From contig NZ_QFFG01000004.1 of assembly GCF_003129485.1 (NCBI RefSeq), forward strand, positions 1-64,000: 64,000 bases of DNA, given 5' to 3'. Positions 1 to 8,100 of this stretch are shown in pieces. A program made the translations under genes and the position numbers. The number at the start of each line of letters is the position of its first letter. The stretch's first letter is position 1. The notes under the pieces were generated by a model, which saw nothing but the letters and a program-made list of their open reading frames with translations, did not search any database and was not told where the DNA came from. Origin of the DNA: Polaribacter aquimarinus (lineage in GTDB: Bacteria; Bacteroidota; Bacteroidia; Flavobacteriales; Flavobacteriaceae).

Positions 1-163
1 TAAAAGTAGAAAAGAGAGAGGATTACCAATGTTGTCGAAGTCTAAAGCTTCACCGTGTATATTAACCTTAATTCTCTCTTTTATTCTTTCTGATTATATA
101 TCAAAATTAGTAAAAGACAAACTTAAGCCGTATAAAATTAATTGCTAGTGCAAAATTACTTAC

Positions 164-241
164 GAAAATCCTCGCGGATTTTCTATTCGGTTTGTATTTG
201 CTAAATTAGTTGCTTAAACAACGCAACTAATCTTATACAAA
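164..241. repeat. Structured REP-like intergenic element
   Basis: Two inverted repeats sit in this non-coding stretch. The first is GAAAATCC (164-171) with GGATTTTC (176-183) around a TCGC loop. The second is TTAGTTGC (206-213) with GCAACTAA (223-230), and it is enclosed by an outer pair TTTGTAT (191-197) and ATACAAA (235-241). It could fold as RNA or as a cruciform. It lies downstream of the dciA-like gene and has no run of T that would make it a classical terminator. It is probably a dispersed, non-autonomous repeat; the family is not identified. The rest of 1-266 shows no convincing gene. Confidence 0.5.
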
Positions 242-266
242 CACGTCAGCGAATCTACCCAAAAAT

Positions 267-563
267 CTAAACCAACATCAACTTAGAAATCACTTCATCA
301 CCCAATTCTTCATTCATTAGTTTAATAATCTTATCTTTTCCGTAACTTAACTCTTCACGTAAAACAGATGAAGAAAGTTGTATAATTAAGGTCTTGTTTT
401 GTAATCGAACTGAAGTTGTGTGAGTAGCTACACCTGGTCCCATCATTTTAGTCCAAGTCTCTTCTACTTTTATTTTCTGCATTCCTTTGCTCAAATTGTT
501 TTCTTTGATAAAGGATTTCATTAAATCTTGAATCGAAAAAGAATCGTTTTCTCTTTTAGACAT
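267..563 (-). CDS. DUF721 / DciA-like protein
   Basis: This 98-residue protein matches the DUF721 family, whose proteobacterial member DciA helps load the replicative helicase. The compact domain spans most of the chain, including a central EETWTKMMGPGVATHT segment and a C-terminal basic and hydrophobic part (VLREELSYGKDKIIKLMNEEL). It is transcribed away from recF's start, with recF directly upstream on the same strand. A recF-DUF721 pairing is common in flavobacteria and supports a replication role. Helicase loading in this phylum is inferred, not shown by the sequence. Confidence 0.8.
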   Translation of the reverse strand: MSKRENDSFSIQDLMKSFIKENNLSKGMQKIKVEETWTKMMGPGVATHTTSVRLQNKTLIIQLSSSVLREELSYGKDKIIKLMNEELGDEVISKLMLV

Positions 564-638
564 AATCTAGACTTTTGGATTATTAGATTTTTGGATTTTT
601 AACGCTTATTTTTCAAGCTTCATACTTCCATCTTCACT

Positions 639-1721
639 TTAGAGCTTAAAAATCTGATATTCAGAATTACTCTGTTTAATAATATTTTCTGTTCTTTCGG
701 AATGGGTGTCTGTGATAAATATTTGCCCGAATTCTTTATTATTTACTAAATCTACAATTTGTTGAACCCTATTTTCATCTAATTTATCAAAGATATCATC
801 CAATAACAAAATTGGAGTGATTTTAGATTGCTGTTTAATAAAATCAAATTGCGCCAGCTTTAAAGCAATTAAATACGATTTTTGCTGGCCTTGAGAACCA
901 AATTTCTTAATCGGATACTCACCTATTTGAAAACTCAAATCATCCTTGTGAATTCCTGACGTAGTATACTGTAAAATCTTATCTTTTTCTAATGATTTCT
1001 GCAACAAATCTCTCATTGTAAAATCGTGTAACTGACTCTTATACTTTAGATTTACTTGTTCTTTATCTCCAGAAATAATTTGATATTTCTCATTAAAAAT
1101 AGGTATAAACTTCTGCAAAAACTCCTTTCTAACTTCATAAATCCTTGCCCCATATTCTGTTAATTGTTCATCGTAAACACTCAAATTTAAAGCATCAAAA
1201 GTTCTATTAGCAGCAAAATATTTTAATAAGGCGTTTCTTTGACTTAAAACCTTATTGTAAGCAATTAAATCTTGTAAATATTTTTTATTTTGTTGAGAAA
1301 TAACACCATCAATAAATTTTCTTCTAGTATCACTACCTTCTGTTACCAAATCTCTATCTGCAGGAGAAATAATTACTAACGGAATCTGACCAATGTGCTC
1401 GGAAAACTTTTCATAATTTTTACCATTTCTCTTTAAAACTTTTTTCTGTCCTTTTTTTAAACTGCAAACAATTTTCTCATTTCTATCGTTTAAAAGATAA
1501 TCTCCTTCAACCATAAAAAAGCCTTCTCCGTGTCTTATATTTTGAACGGCAACCGAATTAAAATAACTTTTCGCAAAAGACAAATAATAAATGGCATCTA
1601 AAATATTGGTTTTACCTACTCCATTATCGCCTACAAAACAATTTATTTTGTTCTGAAAATCAAAAGATTGCGATTCTATATTCTTAAAATTAACTAAAGA
1701 AATTCTCTGTAAATACATCAA
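639..1721 (-). CDS. recF: DNA replication and repair protein RecF
   Basis: RecF is an SMC-like ABC ATPase that binds gapped DNA and helps load RecA through RecOR. The 360-residue length is normal. The N-terminus holds the Walker A loop GDNGVGKTN (about residues 31-39). The C-terminal half has an ABC signature around [10 protein letters not shown] and Walker [13 protein letters not shown], followed by the D-loop. Two Met codons start the frame (MMYL), so the true start may be one codon later. It lies upstream of the DUF721 gene and is divergent from the TPR gene at 1834. Confidence 0.96.
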   Translation of the reverse strand: MMYLQRISLVNFKNIESQSFDFQNKINCFVGDNGVGKTNILDAIYYLSFAKSYFNSVAVQNIRHGEGFFMVEGDYLLNDRNEKIVCSLKKGQKKVLKRNGKNYEKFSEHIGQIPLVIISPADRDLVTEGSDTRRKFIDGVISQQNKKYLQDLIAYNKVLSQRNALLKYFAANRTFDALNLSVYDEQLTEYGARIYEVRKEFLQKFIPIFNEKYQIISGDKEQVNLKYKSQLHDFTMRDLLQKSLEKDKILQYTTSGIHKDDLSFQIGEYPIKKFGSQGQQKSYLIALKLAQFDFIKQQSKITPILLLDDIFDKLDENRVQQIVDLVNNKEFGQIFITDTHSERTENIIKQSNSEYQIFKL

Positions 1722-1801
1722 TAAAAAAAGGTCTTAAAAACGAATTGCAAATTATTGAAAATTTTGCGAAATATCCGCTTTTAAAATCCAATTAAAAAAA
1801 C

Positions 1802-1809
1802 TATTTTTG
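1802..1809 (+). promoter_or_regulatory. Candidate -7 promoter box for the TPR gene
   Basis: TATTTTTG matches the Bacteroidota -7 consensus TAnnTTTG and lies 24 bases before the start codon at 1834. No good -33 TTTG is seen at the usual distance, so this is a moderate call. Confidence 0.4.
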
Positions 1810-1833
1810 TCGGCACAAATTTTTTAACGACAA

Positions 1834-2601
1834 ATGGCAACATACAAGAAGAAATATAAACCACAAGGAAATAAAGAACAACAACAAGTTGAGGAAATAG
1901 ACAGCACAACAGCAGAAGTATTTAACACTTTAGATGAAACGGCTTCTAAGTCTGAACAATGGATTGAAAAAAACAGCAAACCTTTATTTACCGCTTTAAT
2001 TGCAATTGTAGTTATTTTCTTAGCCTATTTAGGGTACACCAAATATGTTGTTGAGCCAAACGAAACAGAAGCTTCGAATGAGTTGGCTTTTCCTAGAAAA
2101 TATTTTGATGAAGCTGCTACTGCTGGTTCTGGTATCGATTCTCTACTAAACTTAGGTTTAGAAGGTGCTGATGGAAAATATGGTTTTATAGATATTGCTG
2201 AATCATATAGCGGTACAAATGCAGGGAATTTAGCTAACTATTACGCTGGAGTTTCTTATTTGCAATTGAAAAAATACGACAAAGCTATTGAATATTTAAG
2301 TAAGTTTAATTCTGATGATGAAATTTTAGGACCCGTTTCTTTAGGTGCTATTGGTGATGCTTTTGCAGACATTGATCAACCAAAAGAAGCTTTAGAATAC
2401 TATGAAAAAGCAGCCAACAAGAAAAGTAACGATTTTACAGCACCTTTATATTTATTCAAAGCAGGACAAACTGCAATGGAATTAGAAGATTTTAGTAAAG
2501 CAGAAACTTTATTTACTAAAATTAAAGAAAACTACTCTAAATCTGACCAAGGTAGAGATATAGAAAAGTTTATAGCTGCTGCTAAATATGCAAAAAAATA
2601 A
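1834..2601 (+). CDS. Membrane-anchored tetratricopeptide-repeat protein
   Basis: This 255-residue protein has a charged, Gln-rich N-terminus, one transmembrane helix at about residues 50-71, then an extracytoplasmic region of tetratricopeptide repeats (for example LANYYAGVSYLQLKKYDKAIEYL and KEALEYYEKAA). The layout resembles YfgM-type proteins that sit beside the SecYEG translocon, and a protein-folding or translocation role is an inference from that. It precedes ribH on the same strand with a repeat-filled gap of 91 bases. Confidence in TPR content is high and in function low. Confidence 0.8.
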   Translation: MATYKKKYKPQGNKEQQQVEEIDSTTAEVFNTLDETASKSEQWIEKNSKPLFTALIAIVVIFLAYLGYTKYVVEPNETEASNELAFPRKYFDEAATAGSGIDSLLNLGLEGADGKYGFIDIAESYSGTNAGNLANYYAGVSYLQLKKYDKAIEYLSKFNSDDEILGPVSLGAIGDAFADIDQPKEALEYYEKAANKKSNDFTAPLYLFKAGQTAMELEDFSKAETLFTKIKENYSKSDQGRDIEKFIAAAKYAKK

Positions 2602-2641
2602 GTAGTAAGTAAAGCTGTAGCAGTCAGCAGTGAATAGCTTA

Positions 2642-2690
2642 CTGAGTACTGTTAACTGAATACTGCAAACTGAATACTGCAAACTGAATA
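2642..2690 (+). repeat. Heptameric tandem repeat upstream of ribH
   Basis: Seven consecutive 7-base units all begin with CTG. They alternate CTGAATA and CTGCAAA at the 3' end and are more degenerate at the 5' end. The array ends two bases before the ribH start codon. It is one of several period-7 arrays in this window. Confidence 0.8.
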
Positions 2691-2692
2691 AA

Positions 2693-3199
2693 ATGGCAAC
2701 AACAAATTTATCCGTTTACGATAAAGCAACAATCCCAAATGCGAAGTCTTTTCGATTTGGGATTGTTGTTTCTGAATGGAATCCAGAAATTACAAAAAAT
2801 TTACATCAAGGAGCAATTGACACCTTAATTGATTGTGGAGCAACCAAAGAAAATATTATCTCTTGGGATGTACCTGGAAGTTTCGAATTAGTATATGGTT
2901 GTAAAAAAATGATTCAAGCAGAACAATTGGATGCAATTATTGCCATTGGAAATGTGATTCAAGGAGAAACCAAACATTTCGATTTTGTTTGCGAAGGTGT
3001 AACTCAAGGAATTGTCGATTTAAATATAAAATACGATGTACCTGTTGTTTTCTGTGTTTTAACAGACAATACCAAACAACAATCTTTAGAAAGGTCTGGA
3101 GGGAAACACGGAAATAAAGGAATAGAATGTGCTGTAGCTGCTGTTAAAATGGCTGCATTAAAAAATATTGACAGAACTTCTGACAGTATTGGGTTTTAA
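2693..3199 (+). CDS. ribH: 6,7-dimethyl-8-ribityllumazine synthase
   Basis: RibH condenses 5-amino-6-ribitylaminouracil with 3,4-dihydroxy-2-butanone 4-phosphate in the penultimate step of riboflavin synthesis. The 168 residues include the family landmarks VVSEWNPEIT (substrate loop), WDVPGSFELVYG, AIGNVIQGETKHFDFVCEGV (active-site His) and the phosphate-binding end ERSGGKHGNKG. An N-terminal extension of about 20 residues precedes the core. No FMN riboswitch is visible upstream; the gap holds a tandem repeat instead. The other rib genes are not nearby. Confidence 0.96.
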   Translation: MATTNLSVYDKATIPNAKSFRFGIVVSEWNPEITKNLHQGAIDTLIDCGATKENIISWDVPGSFELVYGCKKMIQAEQLDAIIAIGNVIQGETKHFDFVCEGVTQGIVDLNIKYDVPVVFCVLTDNTKQQSLERSGGKHGNKGIECAVAAVKMAALKNIDRTSDSIGF

Positions 3200-3242
3200 G
3201 ATTCAAATTACTTAAAAATTAAGAATACTTTTAACATCTTTG

Positions 3243-3274
3243 TTTGAAAATTTACTTTTAATTCTGTAAATTTG
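3243..3274 (+). promoter_or_regulatory. Promoter of the 3343-mutL operon
   Basis: A TTTG (-33) at 3243-3246, a 20-base spacer and TAAATTTG (-7) at 3267-3274 match the Bacteroidota housekeeping promoter well. Transcription would start near 3280 and read into the small membrane protein gene and mutL. Confidence 0.65.
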
Positions 3275-3342
3275 AAATGCTTATGAAATTGGTATAATAG
3301 TTGATTTCTTCAATAATATTATAAACCAATATTTCTAAAACT

Positions 3343-3618
3343 ATGGGATTTTTAAAACGTACACACAAACAATTTGATTATCAACCTCGTTATTATAAAG
3401 GAGAAGGAAATCCTTATAAAATAGAGCATAAACTAGATAAATTCAGAAAAACTGCTGGAAAAAACAAAGGTTTAAAAGGTAAGTTTAGTGATGCTGTTGA
3501 TGATTTAAAAAACCCAGATAAAAGTGTAAACAAAACACTTATAATCATCATAAGTATTTTAGTGTTGATCTTTTTGTACATCATAGATTTCGATTTATCT
3601 ATCTTCAAAAGAAATTAA
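3343..3618 (+). CDS. Small conserved membrane protein upstream of mutL
   Basis: This 91-residue protein has a basic, Tyr-rich N-terminus (FDYQPRYYKGEGNPYKIEHKLDKFR), a charged middle and one C-terminal transmembrane helix (about residues 65-84) with a short tail. Family members in flavobacteria are sometimes labelled riboflavin synthase subunit beta because of the neighbouring ribH, but nothing in the sequence supports that. Its stop overlaps the mutL start (TAATG), so the two are probably translationally coupled. Function unknown. Confidence 0.75.
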   Translation: MGFLKRTHKQFDYQPRYYKGEGNPYKIEHKLDKFRKTAGKNKGLKGKFSDAVDDLKNPDKSVNKTLIIIISILVLIFLYIIDFDLSIFKRN

Positions 3619-5432
3619 TGTCTGATATTATTCAATTGTTACCCGATCACGTGGCTAACCAAATTGCTGCTGGAGAAGTCGTTCAACGTCCTGCTTCGGT
3701 TGTAAAAGAATTGTTAGAAAATGCAATTGATGCTGGCGCTACCTGCATAAAGTTACTACTAAAAGATGCTGGAAAAACCTTAATTCAGGTTATTGATGAC
3801 GGAAAAGGAATGAGCTCCACCGACGCAAGAATGTGTTTTGAGCGTCACGCAACGTCTAAAATCCAAAAAGCAGAAGATTTATTTAACCTTTGTACAAAAG
3901 GTTTTCGAGGAGAAGCTTTGGCCTCTATAGCAGCTATTGCTCACGTTGAACTAAAAACGAAGCAAGAAAACGAAGAACTAGGAACTTGTATTAAAATTGA
4001 AGGAAGTAAAATTATTTCTCAAGATTTTATTTCTACAGGAAAAGGCACAAGTTTAGCTGTTAAAAATTTATTTTACAACATTCCTGCAAGAAGAAATTTT
4101 TTAAAATCAGATACCGTAGAAACGCGCCATATTATAGATGAGTTTCAAAGAGTTGCTTTAGCGCATCCTAATATTGCTTTTTTATTGCATCATAACAATA
4201 ACGAAGTTTATCACTTAAAAAATAATAATTTACGACAACGTATTGTAGCCATTTTTGGAACTAAAATGAATGAAAAGTTAGTTCCTATTGATGAACAAAC
4301 CGATATTTTAACTATAGAAGGTTTTGTGGCTAAACCAGAGTTTGCAAAAAGAAAACGAGGAGAACAATTCTTTTTTGTAAACAATCGTTTTATTAAAAGT
4401 TCGTACTTAAATCACGCAGTAGTAAATGCGTTTGATGGGTTGCTAGAAAATGGTTCTCATCCCTCCTACTTTTTATATTTAACGGTTCCTGCAAATACTA
4501 TTGACATTAATATTCATCCTACAAAAACAGAAATAAAGTTTGACAATGAGAAAGCTTTATACGCAATGTTAAGAGCGACCGTAAAACACAGTTTGGGTCA
4601 GTATAATGTTGCGCCTGTTTTAGATTTTAATAGAGATTCAAATTTAGACACACCTTATCATTTTAACGCAAAATCTGTTGCAACAAAAGCACCAAAAATT
4701 ACAGTTGACCCTAATTTTAACCCTTTTAAAGAAGCAACACAAAAAGAAATACATTTTCCATTTAAACGTCAAAAGCAAAACGAAAATTGGGAATCTTTAT
4801 ACACTTCTGTTGCAGTTAACACAGAGGAAAAACAAGAAGAGCTATTTGATAATCAGCAAGAAATAAAAACACAAAAAACTTTTCAAATTCAACGAAAATA
4901 CCTACTGAGTTCTATAAAATCTGGTGTAGTTTTAATCAATCAATCTTTAGCACATCAGCGTGTTTTGTATGAAGATTTTTTAGAAAGTATTACTGTAAAA
5001 GAAGCCAATAGTCAACAATTATTATTTCCTGTTAAAATAGCATTTTCATCAACAGAAATAGAAATGATTTACACTATAAAATCAGAATTAGAAAATGCAG
5101 GTTTTTCTTTTGATGAATTTACCAAAGATAGTGTTACCATAAAAGGAATACCGGTTTCGGTTACAGAAAGTAAAATAACTATTATTTTAGAGGAATTACT
5201 AAATGATATGAATTTAGAAGTGCCAGATGCTAGTTTTAGTCATTTTGATATTATGGCAAAATCGTTTGCCAAAACATTATCAATTAAAACAGGAACTCAA
5301 CTCTCTGAAAAAGAACAAGAAGGATTGGTTAATGATTTGTTTTCTTGCAAAGCCCCTTCTATTTCTCCTTTTGGAAAACCGACTTTTAAAACATTAACGT
5401 TAAACGAAATTGATAATTTATTTAATAGTTAA
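3618..5432 (+). CDS. mutL: DNA mismatch repair protein MutL
   Basis: MutL links MutS mismatch recognition to strand excision. The N-terminal GHKL ATPase has ELLENAIDAGAT, DDGKGM and KGFRGEALASIAAI in order. A long low-complexity linker (about residues 340-420) leads to the C-terminal dimerisation domain. The position of the endonuclease motif DQHA(X)2E(X)4E reads NQSLAHQRVLYE here (about residues 441-452), and the usual CPHGRP reads SPFGKP, so nicking activity is doubtful. The length of 604 is normal. It shares an operon with the preceding small membrane protein, and two rhomboid genes follow. Confidence 0.95.
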   Translation: MSDIIQLLPDHVANQIAAGEVVQRPASVVKELLENAIDAGATCIKLLLKDAGKTLIQVIDDGKGMSSTDARMCFERHATSKIQKAEDLFNLCTKGFRGEALASIAAIAHVELKTKQENEELGTCIKIEGSKIISQDFISTGKGTSLAVKNLFYNIPARRNFLKSDTVETRHIIDEFQRVALAHPNIAFLLHHNNNEVYHLKNNNLRQRIVAIFGTKMNEKLVPIDEQTDILTIEGFVAKPEFAKRKRGEQFFFVNNRFIKSSYLNHAVVNAFDGLLENGSHPSYFLYLTVPANTIDINIHPTKTEIKFDNEKALYAMLRATVKHSLGQYNVAPVLDFNRDSNLDTPYHFNAKSVATKAPKITVDPNFNPFKEATQKEIHFPFKRQKQNENWESLYTSVAVNTEEKQEELFDNQQEIKTQKTFQIQRKYLLSSIKSGVVLINQSLAHQRVLYEDFLESITVKEANSQQLLFPVKIAFSSTEIEMIYTIKSELENAGFSFDEFTKDSVTIKGIPVSVTESKITIILEELLNDMNLEVPDASFSHFDIMAKSFAKTLSIKTGTQLSEKEQEGLVNDLFSCKAPSISPFGKPTFKTLTLNEIDNLFNS

Positions 5433-5435
5433 TTT

Positions 5436-6167
5436 ATGAATAGACTTACAGATGCTATAAAACACTTAATTATAATCAATGTAATTTTATTTGTTGCTCC
5501 ACAACTTTTACAATTAGATTTTTCGAACATTTTAGCTTTACATTTTCCTAAAAATGAGCATTTTGGAATTTGGCAATATGTAACCCATATGTTTATGCAT
5601 GGAAGTTTTCCACATATTTTATTTAACATGTATGGGCTTTGGGCTTTTGGAGGCCCTCTTGAACAAATGTGGGGAAAGAAAAAATTTGTTTTCTTTTATT
5701 TTTCTGCTGGTTTAGGAGCTGCTATTATTTATACACTTGTTAATTATTATCAATTCAATGGAATTTATGAGTTGTTTATTAATGCTGGATTAAACCCATC
5801 AGAAATTATTTCAATTTTAGAGTCTGCAAAAACAAGTGATTCTAGAGTTGTAGAGAATATTACTCAAGAACAATTTGATAAAATAATTGGTTTATATAAC
5901 ACTAAAGCAGTTGGTGCATCTGGGGCTGTTTATGGGGTTTTAGTTGCATTTGGTATGTATTTTAAAGACGCAAAACTAGCATTGATCTTTTTTCCAGTGC
6001 CAATTGCTGCAAAATACTTTATTCCTATAATTTTAGCTTTTGATTTATTCTTTGGAATGACAAAATATTCTGTTGGAAACATTGCACATTTTGCTCACAT
6101 TGGTGGGGCTTTAATTGGCTTTTTAATAGCTTGGTATTGGAAAAAAAATCAGTTTAAAAATTATTGA
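5436..6167 (+). CDS. Rhomboid family intramembrane serine protease (first copy)
   Basis: Rhomboids cut transmembrane substrates inside the lipid bilayer. This 243-residue protein has about six membrane helices. The catalytic Ser lies in GASGAVYG and the catalytic His in HFAHIGGALIGF. The L1-loop motif is WAFGGPLEQMWG and the preceding helix carries HGSFPHILFN. An insert between helices 2 and 4 (about residues 105-150) is larger than in minimal rhomboids. It starts 3 bases after mutL and is followed immediately by a second rhomboid. Confidence 0.9.
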   Translation: MNRLTDAIKHLIIINVILFVAPQLLQLDFSNILALHFPKNEHFGIWQYVTHMFMHGSFPHILFNMYGLWAFGGPLEQMWGKKKFVFFYFSAGLGAAIIYTLVNYYQFNGIYELFINAGLNPSEIISILESAKTSDSRVVENITQEQFDKIIGLYNTKAVGASGAVYGVLVAFGMYFKDAKLALIFFPVPIAAKYFIPIILAFDLFFGMTKYSVGNIAHFAHIGGALIGFLIAWYWKKNQFKNY

Positions 6168-6169
6168 TA

Positions 6170-7024
6170 ATGAGTTTTATAAACGACATAAAACACAGAT
6201 ATAAAACTGGCAATATCGTTGAAAAATTAATCTACATTAATATTGGCATTTTTATTTTATCACTTTTATTGACCGTTATTTTTGGGCTGTATAAAAACCA
6301 GAGTAACTTTATTGGAGAATGGTTTGCATTAGAATATAATTTTTCTTCTTTGCTAACAAAACCTTGGTCAATTATTTCTTATGGTTTTTTACACGCGGGC
6401 TTTCTACACATTATTTTTAATTTAATAGCTTTATATTTTATCGGTAATTTATTCCTTGAATATTTTACTCAAAAACAATTACTAAATTTCTACTTATTTG
6501 GTACTTTTTTTGGTGGTGTTTTGTTTCTTTTAAGTCATAATTATTTTCCATTATTTGAAGGAGAAAAATCGCAATTAGTTGGAGCATCTGCAGGTATATC
6601 TGCCATATTTATAGGTATTGCTACTTACATCCCGAATTATCAATTAAAAATACGTTTTATCGGTTTTGTAAAACTTTGGCATTTAGCAGCTATATGGATT
6701 GGTTTAGATATTTTAGGGTTAATTGGAGGAAATGCAGGTGGGCATTTTGCACATTTAGGAGGCGCATTATTTGGTTTTTTATACATTAACCAAGCAAGTA
6801 ATAAAGAAATAAAGTTTTTAAATAAAATAACTTCGCTTTTTTCTAAAAAGAAAAAACCACTAAAGACTGTTTATAAATCTAAACAGAAAAAAACTACATC
6901 AAATCAAAATACAACTTTAACGCAACAACAAATTGATGTTATTCTCGATAAAATTAGTAAATCTGGTTACGATAGTTTAACTCCAAGTGAAAAGGAATTC
7001 TTATTTAAACAAGGTAAAAAGTAA
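6170..7024 (+). CDS. Rhomboid family protease (second copy) with C-terminal extension
   Basis: This is a second six-helix rhomboid, with catalytic Ser in GASAGISAIF and His in GGHFAHLGGALFGF. Unlike its neighbour it ends in a basic Lys/Gln-rich linker and a short helical module, SKSGYDSLTPSEKEFLF, seen at the end of many Bacteroidota rhomboids (DUF6576-like). The ATG at 6170 is chosen over an in-frame TTG at 6164 that would overlap the previous stop. Divergence between the two copies suggests different substrates. The endonuclease-like gene follows after one base. Confidence 0.9.
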   Translation: MSFINDIKHRYKTGNIVEKLIYINIGIFILSLLLTVIFGLYKNQSNFIGEWFALEYNFSSLLTKPWSIISYGFLHAGFLHIIFNLIALYFIGNLFLEYFTQKQLLNFYLFGTFFGGVLFLLSHNYFPLFEGEKSQLVGASAGISAIFIGIATYIPNYQLKIRFIGFVKLWHLAAIWIGLDILGLIGGNAGGHFAHLGGALFGFLYINQASNKEIKFLNKITSLFSKKKKPLKTVYKSKQKKTTSNQNTTLTQQQIDVILDKISKSGYDSLTPSEKEFLFKQGKK

Positions 7025-7025
7025 G

Positions 7026-8036
7026 ATGAAAAAATTATCACTTTTAGATAAGATTTTATATAGTATCAACTCTTTGATGGCTGTACTTCTATTGTTTTCC
7101 TATTTATTACCTTATATTTCTCCGAAAACAATTCCGCTATTTGCCATTTTAAGCCTTTTTGTTCCAATTTTATTGATGATTAATATTGCTTTTTTTATTT
7201 ATTGGTTGATTAAACTAAAAAAACAACTTTTAACCTCTTTACTAATATTAATTATAGGTTGGTTTATGACCTCTCCATTTTATAAAATTATAGAAAATAA
7301 TTCTTCATTAAATGATGATTTAAAAGTAATGAGTTATAATGTAAGAATGTTTAATCATTGGAAATGGAAAGAAGAGAATAATATTCATGTCAAAATAAGT
7401 GAGTTTGTAAAATCCAAAAATTTAGACATATTAGCGATTCAAGAACACATGTCTTTACCTAAATACCTCTTAGATTTTCCTTATAAATATATTAAGAAAA
7501 AATATGCTAGAGGTAGGTTTGGAATAGCCATCTATTCAAAACATCCAATTATAAATCAAGGTTTTTTAAAATTAGAGAATACTGCAAACGAAATTATTTT
7601 TGCTGATGTAGTTCGAAAAAAAGACACCATTAGAGTGTATAATTTACATCTACAATCACTAAGTATTAAACCTGATAAAGAAAATTTTGGTCAAAAAAAT
7701 TCTGAAAAATTAATTAAAAACTTAAAAAACAGATTTCAACAACAAGCAGAACAAGCAGAAGTATTTTTAAATCACGAAAAACTTTGGAAAGGCAAAAAAA
7801 TAATTTGCGGTGACTTTAATAACACTGCATATTCATGGGTTTACAAACAAATATCTGAAAATAAAAAAGATGCATTTATTGAATCAGGTAAAGGTTTTGG
7901 TAAAACATTTAATTATTTTTTCCCTATGAGAATCGATTTTATATTAGTAGATGAAACTACTACTGTAAATCAATTTATAAGTTATTCAGAAAATTTTTCT
8001 GACCACTACCCTATTGCGGCAAGAATAAATTGGTAA
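7026..8036 (+). CDS. Membrane-anchored endonuclease/exonuclease/phosphatase family protein
   Basis: Three N-terminal transmembrane helices (about residues 8-85) are followed by an EEP fold. Its motifs are VMSYNVRMFN, LAIQEH (metal-binding Glu), CGDFNNT (Asp/Asn) and the terminal SDHYPIAARI (catalytic Asp-His). Such proteins hydrolyse phosphodiesters in nucleic acids, lipids or inositides; the substrate is not predictable. The ATG at 7026 is preferred over a GTG at 6987 because the latter overlaps the rhomboid gene by 38 bases. It is the last gene of the mutL run. Confidence 0.85.
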   Translation: MKKLSLLDKILYSINSLMAVLLLFSYLLPYISPKTIPLFAILSLFVPILLMINIAFFIYWLIKLKKQLLTSLLILIIGWFMTSPFYKIIENNSSLNDDLKVMSYNVRMFNHWKWKEENNIHVKISEFVKSKNLDILAIQEHMSLPKYLLDFPYKYIKKKYARGRFGIAIYSKHPIINQGFLKLENTANEIIFADVVRKKDTIRVYNLHLQSLSIKPDKENFGQKNSEKLIKNLKNRFQQQAEQAEVFLNHEKLWKGKKIICGDFNNTAYSWVYKQISENKKDAFIESGKGFGKTFNYFFPMRIDFILVDETTTVNQFISYSENFSDHYPIAARINW

Positions 8037-8058
8037 ATAATATTCAATTATATATTAC

Positions 8059-8066
8059 TAAATTTG
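8059..8066 (+). promoter_or_regulatory. Candidate -7 promoter box for the flavoprotein gene
   Basis: TAAATTTG fits TAnnTTTG, 35 bases before the start at 8101. The nearest upstream TTG is 26 bases away, longer than ideal. Confidence 0.45.
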
Positions 8067-8100
8067 TTTATGTGTTATATACATTACTTAAATCATAAAT

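Noticed and set aside
29..148. A 39-codon plus-strand frame and an opposite frame running off the left edge
   Set aside because: Neither has a recognised domain; the minus frame has no ATG, and the plus frame runs up to the repeat element.
2602..2692. FMN riboswitch before ribH
   Set aside because: The gap is only 91 bases, filled with tandem repeats, and has no conserved RFN-element sequence.
3343..3618. Riboflavin synthase subunit
   Set aside because: The 91-residue membrane protein has no lumazine or riboflavin synthase motif; the name comes from its neighbour ribH.
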